Below, one piece after another: positions 17,077-28,700 of a DNA stretch of 47,379 nucleotides. Position 1 is the first letter of the stretch. Every line of letters begins with the position of its first letter. The translations under genes and the position numbers were made by a program. The stretch covers positions 1 through 47,379 of the forward strand of contig JANQES010000033.1 in assembly GCA_028278205.1 (NCBI GenBank). The letters are read 5' to 3'. Origin of the DNA: Rhodothermales bacterium (lineage in GTDB: Bacteria > Bacteroidota > Rhodothermia > Rhodothermales > Bin80). A model generated the notes under the pieces. That model was given only the letters and a program-made list of their open reading frames with translations. It was not told the DNA's origin and made no database searches.

Positions 17077-18891
17077 TTGAGCGATCCTAAATACATCGTC
17101 GGCATCGATCTGGGGACGACGCACTGTGTGCTGGCCTATACCGCTGCCGACACGCCGGAGGAAGAGACGCCTGAGATCCATCTGCTGGAGATCCCGCAGG
17201 TGGTCAGCGCGGGCGAGGTGAAGGCGCAGCCGTTGCTGCCGTCGTTCCTGTTTCTGCCCGGCCCGCACGACGTAGCCGAGGGCGGCCTGGCGCTGCCCTG
17301 GAATCCGGACGCCGGCTATGCTGTGGGCGAGTTCGCCCGGAGCCGGGGCGAAGAACTGCCCGCCCGGCTGGTGGCCTCGGCCAAATCGTGGCTCTGCCAC
17401 AGCGGCGTCGACCGGACGCAGGCGATCCTGCCCTGGGATGCCCCCCCCGACGCCCAGCGCGTCTCGCCGCTCGACGCCACGGCGCGCTACCTCGAACACC
17501 TCTGCCACGCCTGGAATCACCAGATGGCAGCCGACGACCCGGAGGCGCGGCTGGAAAATCAGTTGATCTTTCTGACCGTCCCGGCCTCGTTCGACGCCGT
17601 GGCGCGCGAGTTGACGGTGCAGGCGGCGCGCTCGGCAGGACTGGTGAACCTGACGCTGCTCGAAGAACCGCAAGCCGCCTTCTACGCCTGGCTCGAATCG
17701 GAAAAAGACTCCTGGCGCGACCGCATCGGCGTCGGCGAGTCGATCCTGGTGTGCGACGTCGGCGGCGGCACGAGCGACTTCAGCCTCATCCAGGTTACCG
17801 AAGAAGACGGCTCGCTCGATCTCGAACGCGCCGCCGTGGGCAAGCACCTCATGCTCGGCGGCGACAACATGGACCTGACGCTGGCCTACGCCGTGCGCGG
17901 CAAGCTGGCGCAACAGGGCACGCAGATCGACACGTGGCAATTCCGCGGCCTCTGGCACGGATGTCGACGGGCCAAAGAACGCCTGCTGAGCAATCCGGAT
18001 CTGGAATCCGAACCCGTCGTGATCCTCGGACGCGGCTCCTCGCTCATCGGCTCGACGATCCGCACCGAACTGACCCGCGCGGAGATCGAAGCGATCCTCA
18101 CAAACGGCTTCTTCCCGCAGTGCGCCGCCGATGCGTATCCCGAGAAAAAGCCGCGTGTGGGCTTACAGGAGATGGGCCTGCCCTACGAGTCGGACCCTGC
18201 CATCACACGACACCTGGCCGAGTTTTTAGGCCGCCAGGCTTCCGGCGGCGAGGGCGGCGTGGCGTTTCCGTCGGCGGTGCTCTTCAACGGCGGCGTGATG
18301 AAAGCCGAACCGCTGCGCACGCAGGTGCTCTCGGCGCTGCAAAGCTGGAACCCCGACGGCGAGACGCGCGAGCTGGCGTCGATGGATCTGGACCGGGCCG
18401 TGGCCCTCGGCGCGGCCTATTACGGCCTGGCGCGCAAAGGCCGCGGCATCCGCATCCGCGCGGGCGCGGCGCAGACCTATTACATCGGCGTCGAGAGTGC
18501 GATGCCGGCGGTGCCCGGCTTCCCCACGCCGATGAATGCGCTCTGCGTAGTGCCCTTTGGGATGGAAGAAGGCACCGAAGCCGAGATCCGAAGCAGACCG
18601 TTCATGCTGACCGTGGGCGAGCAGGCCACGTTCCACTTGCTGGCCTCGACGACGCGCAAAAAAGACCAGGCCGACGAGACCATCGAAGACTGGACCGGCG
18701 AGATCGAGGAGGTCGCCACCATGGAGATGCAACTCGACGCCGCCGACACCGAGGCCGGCGAGACACGCATCCCCATCTCGTTGCAAAGCAAAGTCACCGA
18801 AATCGGCACGCTCGAACTCTGGTGCGTCGCCCGCGAAGGCGACCGCCGCTGGAAGCTAGAGTTCAACATTCGGGAACAGCAGGAGGCGTGA
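17077..18891 (+). CDS. Divergent Hsp70 family chaperone
   Basis: 604 aa. The ATPase signatures are present: phosphate-1 GIDLGTTHCVLAY (~9-21), phosphate-2 VCDVGGGTSDFSL (~225-237) and the adenosine motif LFNGGVMKAEPL (~405-416). The rest, ~450-604, is a beta-rich part shorter than a DnaK substrate domain plus lid, and it lacks a DnaK-type C-terminal tail. It belongs to the Hsp70 group that sits beside DUF2760. The TTG start is fixed by AGGAGG at 17065-17070, six bases upstream. It is a paralogue of the 957-aa protein at 19947, sharing blocks such as ARLVASAKSWLCH/GRLVASAKSWLCH. The clients are unknown. Confidence 0.92.
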   Translation: MSDPKYIVGIDLGTTHCVLAYTAADTPEEETPEIHLLEIPQVVSAGEVKAQPLLPSFLFLPGPHDVAEGGLALPWNPDAGYAVGEFARSRGEELPARLVASAKSWLCHSGVDRTQAILPWDAPPDAQRVSPLDATARYLEHLCHAWNHQMAADDPEARLENQLIFLTVPASFDAVARELTVQAARSAGLVNLTLLEEPQAAFYAWLESEKDSWRDRIGVGESILVCDVGGGTSDFSLIQVTEEDGSLDLERAAVGKHLMLGGDNMDLTLAYAVRGKLAQQGTQIDTWQFRGLWHGCRRAKERLLSNPDLESEPVVILGRGSSLIGSTIRTELTRAEIEAILTNGFFPQCAADAYPEKKPRVGLQEMGLPYESDPAITRHLAEFLGRQASGGEGGVAFPSAVLFNGGVMKAEPLRTQVLSALQSWNPDGETRELASMDLDRAVALGAAYYGLARKGRGIRIRAGAAQTYYIGVESAMPAVPGFPTPMNALCVVPFGMEEGTEAEIRSRPFMLTVGEQATFHLLASTTRKKDQADETIEDWTGEIEEVATMEMQLDAADTEAGETRIPISLQSKVTEIGTLELWCVAREGDRRWKLEFNIREQQEA

Positions 18892-19106
18892 GGTGTCGCT
18901 CCTTTAGAGTGGGCGTGTGGAAGGATTCCGATTCAGGAATGAGACCTGCAACTCTTGTAAAGAATTGTCTACACACTTGTGTCACATACGTAACAACGGT
19001 TAACTTATGTGCGTACAGTGTACATCATCGCTGAAGGAACGGAATTTGCTCGCCCACAGTTGAAAATATTGAAACGACTCCCCTCAAGGTTTCGACCTTG
19101 GGGTGC

Positions 19107-19147
19107 GGGGAGCACTGGCGTTTGCTGGTGCTCCCCTGCTATTTTTT
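19107..19147 (+). terminator. Intrinsic terminator candidate after the first Hsp70 gene
   Basis: GGGGAGCAC pairs with GTGCTCCCC (19107-19136), followed closely by ATTTTTTAT. A second smaller hairpin (CTCAAGG/CCTTGGGG) lies immediately before it. The 343-base gap 18892-19234 shows nothing else. The element separates the first Hsp70 from the NYN gene. Confidence 0.65.
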
Positions 19148-19234
19148 ATAGCATGCGCAGGTAGTGTCTTGATCTGAATCTTGTTTATTTGATGACCTCT
19201 TTCTGAGTCGAAATGTCTCCTTTAGTTACAACCC

Positions 19235-19858
19235 ATGCGCACGTACGTCTACATAGACGGTTTTAACTTCTACTACGGTGCCGTCAAAGGAACGCCGTAC
19301 AAGTGGCTTGATTTCAAGTCGCTCCTTCAGAAGCTGTTGCCAAAGCATCTGAACGTTGAGCGCATCAAGTATTTCACCGCACGTGTCGATGGAAAGTATG
19401 ATCCTCAACAACCCATTCGACAACAGACCTATATTCGTGCCTTGGAAGCATCAATTCCTGAGATCAAGGTTTATTATGGTCACTTTTTGACTCACAATGT
19501 CACTATGCCTCTTGTGAAACCGAAGGGTAAAAAAACGAAAGAAAGAGTGGTTAAGACAGAGGAAAAGGGCTCAGACGTTAACCTCGCCGTCCACCTGCTA
19601 AATGATAGTTGGCTTGATCGCTATGACTGTGCTGTAGTGGTATCCAATGACAGCGACCTTGCCGAGGCGCTAAAAATCGTCCGCAACCATCACCACAGAG
19701 ATGTCGGCGTAATCAAAATCAACAAGAAGTGGCGTTTTTCAAGGCAGTTGCAAAAGTATTCCACATTCACAAGGGAGATCAGAACGGGTATGCTGGCCAG
19801 TAGCCAACTACCCGACCCGATTCCTGGCACTACACTCCAAAAGCCAGCATCTTGGTGA
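19235..19858 (+). CDS. NYN domain protein (LabA/DUF88-like, PIN-fold nuclease family)
   Basis: 207 aa. NYN proteins have a PIN-like fold, and many are predicted metal-dependent RNases. Acidic motifs are in place: YIDGFNFYYG with D9 near the N-terminus, KGSDVNLAVHLL in the middle and VVSNDSDLAEAL further on; these should form the metal site. The last ~40 residues are less conserved. Base composition is clearly more AT-rich than in the Hsp70 genes on each side, and the gene is preceded by a terminator, so it looks like an insertion into the chaperone neighbourhood with its own transcription. An RNA target or defence role is possible but not shown. Confidence 0.88.
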   Translation: MRTYVYIDGFNFYYGAVKGTPYKWLDFKSLLQKLLPKHLNVERIKYFTARVDGKYDPQQPIRQQTYIRALEASIPEIKVYYGHFLTHNVTMPLVKPKGKKTKERVVKTEEKGSDVNLAVHLLNDSWLDRYDCAVVVSNDSDLAEALKIVRNHHHRDVGVIKINKKWRFSRQLQKYSTFTREIRTGMLASSQLPDPIPGTTLQKPASW

Positions 19859-19946
19859 ACAACACACGTGTAACCGCATTACAAGCGCGCTGTGATAATC
19901 TCTCGCATCCGTGTTAATCCGTGTGCTTTTTATATGCACGGCGACA

Positions 19947-22815
<2,869 letters not shown>

Positions 22816-22820
<5 letters not shown>

Positions 22821-22947
22821 AACGCGGATAACGCGGATGTTGCGACACGAGCACTGAATCAAGTTCAGCACAGGCTCCGCGACTGACGAAGTAATTTGCG
22901 CGGATTTGTGTCGATATTAGATCCGCGACCATCCGCGTTCTATTTTT
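22816..22947. repeat. Inverted repeat with ACGCGGAT/ATCCGCG words
   Basis: The left arm (22816-22839) contains ACGCGGATA and ACGCGGATG units. The right arm (22921-22947) is nearly its reverse complement, ending ATCCGCGTTCTA. The left arm includes the TAG stop of the Hsp70 gene, and the right arm ends six bases before the next ATG. The interior (about 80 bases) has no coding signal. Confidence 0.75.
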
Positions 22948-22953
22948 TAGCCC

Positions 22954-23553
22954 ATGAACCAGCACCCCGATCCCCCCGAAACTACCCACCGCGACCTGTC
23001 GATCTCGATGAAGCAGGCGAACCTGATCGGGATCGGGCTGTTTATTCCGGCGGCGGCGTTGCTGGCATTGCCGTACGTAGCGCTCTGGGGCGGCGCGGCG
23101 TTCGTCGAGGCGATGGTAGACGTGGTCGATAATCTGCTGCCGGCGCTGGGGGTGATTGTCGTCGGGATCGTCGCGCACGAACTTATTCACGGGCTTTCGT
23201 GGAGGGTCTTTGGCAAGAAGCCGCGCAGCGCTATCAAGTACGGGTTTCAACTCAAGACGCTCACACCCTACGCCCATTGTACCGAGGCGATGGATGCGCG
23301 CGCCTACCGCCTGGGCGCGGCGATGCCGGGCCTGATCCTGGGCGTGCTGCCGTGGCTCGCCGGTCTGGCCCTGGCCAGCGGCCCGCTGATGGCTTTCGGC
23401 CTGCTCTTCACGCTGGCCGCCCTCGGCGACGCGATGATCCTCTGGCTCCTGCGCCACGTCGAACCGACGGCGCAGGTCATCGACCATCCTTCGCGAGCAG
23501 GATGTTATGTGATCGATCCGGATATGCCCAATAAACACGAGGACGCACGATGA
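22954..23553 (+). CDS. DUF3267 membrane metalloprotease-like protein
   Basis: 199 aa. A polar N-terminus is followed by a hydrophobic helix (~24-46) and a second (~58-76) that carries the zinc motif HELIH (H75, E76, H79). Two or three further helices lie around 110-165. DUF3267 proteins are predicted membrane zinc peptidases related to the M50-like fold. The HExxH motif is intact here, but the third ligand is not obvious by eye. Its ATG overlaps nothing upstream, while its stop overlaps the next start as ATGA, so the two are co-translated. It follows the Hsp70 pair, and a role in membrane protein quality control would fit but is inferred. Confidence 0.85.
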   Translation: MNQHPDPPETTHRDLSISMKQANLIGIGLFIPAAALLALPYVALWGGAAFVEAMVDVVDNLLPALGVIVVGIVAHELIHGLSWRVFGKKPRSAIKYGFQLKTLTPYAHCTEAMDARAYRLGAAMPGLILGVLPWLAGLALASGPLMAFGLLFTLAALGDAMILWLLRHVEPTAQVIDHPSRAGCYVIDPDMPNKHEDAR

Positions 23554-23948
23554 ACCTCAAACGCATTCACCGCTGGACCGGCGTCGTGACGGTCGTCGTT
23601 TTTCTGCTGACGGGGGCGTACCTGCGATGGCGGTTTCCGGGCCTGTACGAGGGCAATGAATCGATCCGCTACCTGTTTCGCGCCAATCACATTTACATCC
23701 TGTTGGCGGGCCTGATCAACGTCGGGCTCGGCATCTACTTTGAGGCGCATCCGGCGGGCTGGCGGCGGACGCTCCAACGAATAGGCTCGGCATTGCTGCT
23801 GGCCGCCCCGGTGATTTTGCTGGCGGCTTTCTTCCTCGAACCCCCACAGGCCGTGCCCGAACGGCCCCTTACGTCGGCAGGGCTTTTTGCGTCGCTGATC
23901 GGCATGGGGCTTCATTTTATTGCCGCATTCTTCCGACGAGGCAAATGA
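23550..23948 (+). CDS. Small four-helix membrane protein
   Basis: 132 aa with four hydrophobic segments (~9-27, ~45-64, ~78-98 and ~108-126) separated by short Arg-rich or acidic loops. No catalytic motif is visible and I do not recognise the family. It begins inside the stop of the DUF3267 gene (ATGA overlap). Its own stop codon lies inside the first word of the CAAATGG inverted repeat, so the final residues (RRGK) may have been set by the repeat. It probably works with the DUF3267 protein. Confidence 0.75.
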   Translation: MNLKRIHRWTGVVTVVVFLLTGAYLRWRFPGLYEGNESIRYLFRANHIYILLAGLINVGLGIYFEAHPAGWRRTLQRIGSALLLAAPVILLAAFFLEPPQAVPERPLTSAGLFASLIGMGLHFIAAFFRRGK

Positions 23949-24056
23949 TGCAAAAGGGCAAATGGCAAATAGGCAAATGGCAAATCGTGGTTTGATTGCC
24001 ATTTGTAATTTGCCCTTTTGCATCATTTGCCCTTTTGCATCATTTGCCTATTTGCC
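23939..24056. repeat. Heptamer-built inverted repeat, CAAATGG family
   Basis: The left arm (23939-23985) has units GCAAATGATG, GCAAATGG, CAAATAGG, CAAATGG, CAAAT. The right arm (23997-24056) is made of ATTTGCC and ATTTGCCCTTTTGCATC words complementary to it, with one block (TTGCCCTTTTGCATCAT) duplicated. The stop codon of the preceding gene is inside the left arm. Confidence 0.9.
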
Positions 24057-24157
24057 CTATCTCGCCTGCAACCTCTTCGCCCCTGAAGACGTTATTGCCC
24101 CCGACCCGGTGCGGCCTGACCGACCGAACCGTCCCTCTGACATCTTTTCTCGCCCCC

Positions 24158-24442
24158 ATGGCTGTCGACATTAGCCGCTCGCACCATATGGACAAGGCCA
24201 CCACGCGCCGGGTGGTCGAAAAGATTGCTGCCTCGCTCCGCGAATCGCTCCATTTTGACTATCGATGGCAGGGAGACCGCCTGACCTTCGAACGCATCGG
24301 CGTCAACGGCTACATCGACATCGCCGACCATCGGGTGCGGGTCTACGTCAAGCGGGGCTTCCTGCTGCCGGTCTCGGAAAGCTGGATCCGCCAGCAGGTC
24401 GAAGAGGCCCTCGACGAGTACATCATGAATGGGGAAGCGTAA
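24158..24442 (+). CDS. Polyhydroxyalkanoic acid system (PHA_gran_rgn) family protein
   Basis: 94 aa from the ATG at 24158; the longer frame upstream runs through repeat sequence. The family pattern is clear: an N-terminal RSHHMDKATTRRVVEKIA helix, then FDYRWQGDRLTFERIGVNG and a second beta stretch VRVYVKRGFLLPV, ending in an acidic helix. This small family is named for proteins encoded near PHA granule genes. Its biochemical role is unclear and no PHA synthase is in this window. It is cytosolic, and the RNase D gene starts 68 bases downstream on the same strand. Confidence 0.8.
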   Translation: MAVDISRSHHMDKATTRRVVEKIAASLRESLHFDYRWQGDRLTFERIGVNGYIDIADHRVRVYVKRGFLLPVSESWIRQQVEEALDEYIMNGEA

Positions 24443-24510
24443 ATGGATCCCTGACATCAATTCCAGAATCGCCTCATTTCACCAGTCATACCGCGCAACT
24501 CTCACTTAGC

Positions 24511-25674
24511 ATGATTGATACCCAAGAAGCCCTGGAGCGGCTGGTCGAACGCGCTTTGAACGAGGAATGCGTGGCTCTCGATACCGAATTTGTCTGGGAA
24601 CGGACGTACTATCCCCGGCTGGGTGTGGTGCAGGTGGGCTTTGCCGAAGACGACAGCGCGCTCATCGACGCGGCGGCCTTGCCGGACCTGACGCCGCTGG
24701 GCCGGGTGCTGGCCGACCCCGCCATCGTCAAGGTGCTCCACGATGCGCCGCAGGACCTGACCATCCTGCGCCGCGCCACCGGCGCCTATCCCAAAAACAT
24801 TTTCGACACCCGCCGCGCCGCCGGTTTCGTCGGCCTCAGCGCCACGATCTCGCTCGGCGACCTGTTGCGCGAGACCCTCGGCGTGACACTGACCAAGACC
24901 GAGGCGCGCACCGACTGGCTCCGGCGGCCCCTCTCGGCCAGCCAGCAAGCCTACGCCCACGACGATGTGCGCTTCATGCCTGCCGCCCGCGCCGAACTGC
25001 TGGCCCGCGCCCGGCAGCGCCAGCGTGAAGCGTGGCTTCACGAAGAACTGGCCGCCTACGACGACGAAGCGCTCTACGAAGAAAAAGACCCGCACCTCCA
25101 ATACCTCCGCCTCGGTGGCACCGGGCGGCTCTCGCCCCGGCAACGCGCCGTGCTGCGCGAACTGACGGCCTGGCGCGAAGAAGAAGCCCGCCGCCGCGAC
25201 CGGCCCCGAGGCCACATCGTCGCCGACAAGGCGCTCACCGCCCTGGCCCGGCGCCTGCCCCGGTCTAAGGCCGACCTCTCGTCCGTTCACGCCCTCGGCG
25301 ACCGCGCGGCGCAACGCCACGGCACCGCCATCCTCGACGTGGTAGCGCGCGGCCTGGCCCTGCCGCCGGAAGACCACCCGCCCCGCCCCGAACGACCCCC
25401 CGACGACGAGACCCTCACGGCCCGCGTCCACTTCGCCCTGGCCTATCTCACCGGCAAGAGCCTCGCCCTCGGCATCGATCCGTCTATGATCGCCTCGCGC
25501 GCCGAGGTGACGGCCTTCGTCGCCGGCGGCCCGGAGGCCGCGCCCGACGCGCATCCCCTGCTCCGGGGCTGGCGCCGCGCCTTCATGGGCGACGACCTGC
25601 TCAGCCTGATGGCCGGCCAAAACGCCGTCCGCCTCGACCCCGAAACAGGGCTGCCGGGGCTCGTTCAGGTTTGA
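24511..25674 (+). CDS. rnd: Ribonuclease D
   Basis: 387 aa from the ATG at 24511; the upstream extension to 24265 is the preceding gene in another frame. RNase D is a 3'-5' exonuclease that trims tRNA and other small RNA precursors. The DEDDy catalytic set is intact: D24 and E26 (ALDTEFVWE), D82 (HDAPQDLTIL), and Y148 and D152 (YAHDD). After the exonuclease domain (~1-190) come HRDC-like helical regions (~220-300 and beyond), matching the length of bacterial Rnd. It is followed by a symmetrical terminator shared with the convergent secreted-protein gene. Confidence 0.92.
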   Translation: MIDTQEALERLVERALNEECVALDTEFVWERTYYPRLGVVQVGFAEDDSALIDAAALPDLTPLGRVLADPAIVKVLHDAPQDLTILRRATGAYPKNIFDTRRAAGFVGLSATISLGDLLRETLGVTLTKTEARTDWLRRPLSASQQAYAHDDVRFMPAARAELLARARQRQREAWLHEELAAYDDEALYEEKDPHLQYLRLGGTGRLSPRQRAVLRELTAWREEEARRRDRPRGHIVADKALTALARRLPRSKADLSSVHALGDRAAQRHGTAILDVVARGLALPPEDHPPRPERPPDDETLTARVHFALAYLTGKSLALGIDPSMIASRAEVTAFVAGGPEAAPDAHPLLRGWRRAFMGDDLLSLMAGQNAVRLDPETGLPGLVQV

Positions 25675-25712
25675 CGATGACGGCCCGTTGAGCCTCTTTC
25701 AGAATACATCAC

Positions 25713-25750
25713 AAAAAAGCCCGGCCCCTCACACAAAGAGGCCGGGCTTT
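25713..25750. terminator. Bidirectional intrinsic terminator
   Basis: AAAGCCCGGCC (25716-25726) pairs with GGCCGGGCTTT (25740-25750) around a 13-base loop, with an A-run on the left and a T-run on the right. It lies between the convergent RNase D gene and the secreted-protein gene and suits both strands. Confidence 0.9.
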
Positions 25751-25794
25751 CCATTCCCCTCAATTTCCAAAAATCCGCCAGGATTTTTGGAATG

Positions 25795-28700
25795 TTACTT
25801 GACCAGAATCAGCGTGCGCGTTTGCGAGAAGCCGTCGCCGGTCATCTTATAGAGGTAGGCGCCGCTGGAGAGGCCCGCCGCGTCGAAGGTCACCTTGTGG
25901 ACGCCGGCGGCCTTTTTCTCATCCACCAGCACCGCCACGAGCCGGCCCAGCATGTCGAAGACTTCCAGGCGCACCGCGCTGGCCTGCGGCACCGCGTAGG
26001 TGATCGTCGTGGAGGGGTTGAACGGGTTGGGATAGTTCTGCTCCAGCGCGAATTTCGCCGGCACCTCATCCGTCTCCTCCGTCGCCACACCGGAGACGAC
26101 CACGAAGCCCGCCGAGAATTCCGACGTGCTGCCGTCGGGACCGGTCGCGGTGGCATAGACCTCCTGCCCGATCTCCGCCGTGCCCTCAACGACCACCTCG
26201 AAGCGGGCATCACCGGCGGCATCGGTATCCACGACGGTCTCGCCCAGGAAGCGCGTCAGCGAGTCACTCCAGGCAAAGAACTGGAGCGTGAAGCGGCTGT
26301 CGGGCGTGCTGTTGAGCGTGCCTCGGATGGTGGTACTGCCGCCCATGAGCACGTCTTCCAGGACCGGGTAGTTCTGGAGGTTGTTGGCCCCCTCGTCGCG
26401 GTCGCCGTCGTCGTTGGGCGTCCTGCCCTCGCCGCCAAGGTCGATGAAGGGGACGCTCGGATCGGTGAATTCGTTGAAGAGCAGGCGGTTGCCCGTACCG
26501 CCTTCGACGATGATGCTGGCGTTGCCGTTAGTCTCGAAGCGGTTGGCCCGCGCCAGCGAGTCGGCCACGAAGTTGTTGTTGCCGTTGATGAGAATGCCGC
26601 CCTCGCCGTTTCCGTTGAACTCGTTGCCGGCGATCCACAGGCTGTCATTGATGATGATCATGCCGTGGTTCGGGAAGTTCTCGAAGCGAATGTTGCTTAC
26701 GCCGCCGCCCGGCGCTTCGATCACCAGGCCGCTGCACGGCGGCGGGCACCGGCTGCCATCGAGCGTCACCGGCGCCTGCGCGCCTTTGCGGAAGCTCTCG
26801 AACTCGTCGAAGAAATACGTGCCGCGTATCGGCGGCAGCGGCACCTCAATGCCGAAGCGCTCCGAGACCAGTCCGATGGTCTTCTCGTCGAAGACCACGT
26901 CGTCGTTGAACAGTTCGATGGCCTGCCTCAACTCTTCTTCGGTGAACACCGGCAGCTTCTTATCCTCGTCGAGCACGCCGGTGGGTTGCTGCTTGTCCTT
27001 CTTCTCGGAGTTGTCCGCCGCCGCGCCGGTGCTCCACGAACTGACATCGCCGCTCTCGAAGCCGTCTGCGAAGATCCGCGACTCGAACGTAAAGCCGTCG
27101 CCGAATTCGATCTTGCCACACTTCCAGACCCCCTCGCTGCACCGGTTGATCGGGTCTTCGGGGAACTTGTTTTTCAGCCGATCCAACTCCTCCTGCGGCG
27201 TGTTCTCATCGATGGTGACGAAGGGGAACGGCTCCGGAATCTCGATCTCAATCGGATCGTTGGTCTCGATGCCGATGAAAAACTCCATGTTGAAATACGG
27301 ATCGACCGGCTGCGGGTCGAGCGGCGGGATGAAGATGCCGGCGTCAATCCCCTGGCCGACCTGCGTCAGCGGCGGGAGGTCGAGATCGTAGTCGGGCAAT
27401 GGCAGCGGCGGCAGCGGCGGGGGCAGGCGGCGGGTCAGCACCGGCACCGCCAGCGGGCTGTTGATGGCCTGGTTGTTCTCATAGATCAAAAAGCCCAGGA
27501 TCTCGTCGAGCGGGTTGGCCGGATTCAGCACGTTGGGGTCGATGAAGATCTGCGAGCGCCCCCGGCCCTGCGTGCCCACGATGGCCACCCCGCCGCCGAC
27601 ACCCAGTTCTTCGAACTCGACCTGCCACTCCAGTTCCCGTTCGAGTTCGTCAAGGATGCGAATGGCGCGCTCGACCGGATCTTCGTCTTCGGGCTCGAAG
27701 TTGTGTACGACGAACGGCGGATCGGCCACCATGAAGGGCCGGTTGAGCACGTCGTTGATCGGGAAGATGGTCCGGCACGTCAGTTGGTCGATGTCGATGT
27801 TCGGATCGGCCTTCAAATTCCCGATGGTGCCCTGCTGGACGATCTGGCCGAATTCGTTACGCAAAATCACCGGCGTATTTTCGTCGCAACTGTTGGAGAC
27901 GTCGGCTTCGACTCGGAGGAAGTTGGACGTCCCCGGCGCCGGATTTCTCAGCGTGATGTTGGGCAGGTTACAATCCTGGTCGATTTGATCGATCCCGGCG
28001 AGGACCATCTGGTTGTCTCGCCGCTCGAAAAACCCGGGGCGCTGCGGATCTTCGATGAAGAAGATGGCATCCCACTGCACAGCGTCAGGCAGCCGCGGCA
28101 ACGTGATCTCGTCGAACCACTGATTCGGGAACTGCGGCAGAATCGGATCTTGCTGGATCTGATCGCCCGTCACCTGAATGGCCGGCAGGGGCAGAATAGC
28201 CTGGATCAGATTGCTCTTGTGCGTTTGACCGAGCAGATCACCGCCCTCGAAAAACGAAAGGTTGGACCACTGTGAATCGGTATTGGGCGCTACCTTGATC
28301 TCTTCGGCATAGGTGATGCCGGGATAACGCGGGTCCCGGCTGTTATCGACGAGGTAGTTGAACTGGAGGCAGGCCGGATCGCGCGCCACCTCGTTGCCGT
28401 CTTCGTCGAAGAAAATGCCCGTGCCGCAGAGGTTGCGTTCGTTGCACGAGCCGTCGGCGCAGGCGCCGAAGCTGTTGATGGCAATGCCGAAGATATCCAC
28501 CTCGCCCGGTTCGAGTTCGATCCGCGTTTCAATCCTCCCGTCGCCGATGCCGCCGGGCTCTCCCGGAATCCGGTCGAAGGGCAAGGGTTCGTCTTTGAAG
28601 AAGAAATCGGCGGGGAAGGTGTCATCGGGGTCTGAGATGCGGAAGACGCCCGCGCCGTAGGCCTCCTCGTCGCTGTCGAATTCCGGCAAGAAGGGGAAGA

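Noticed and set aside
25792..28275. A long open frame antisense to the secreted-protein gene
   Set aside because: GC-rich codon bias leaves antisense frames open. The sense strand has a signal peptide, beta-helix repeats and a sorting domain.
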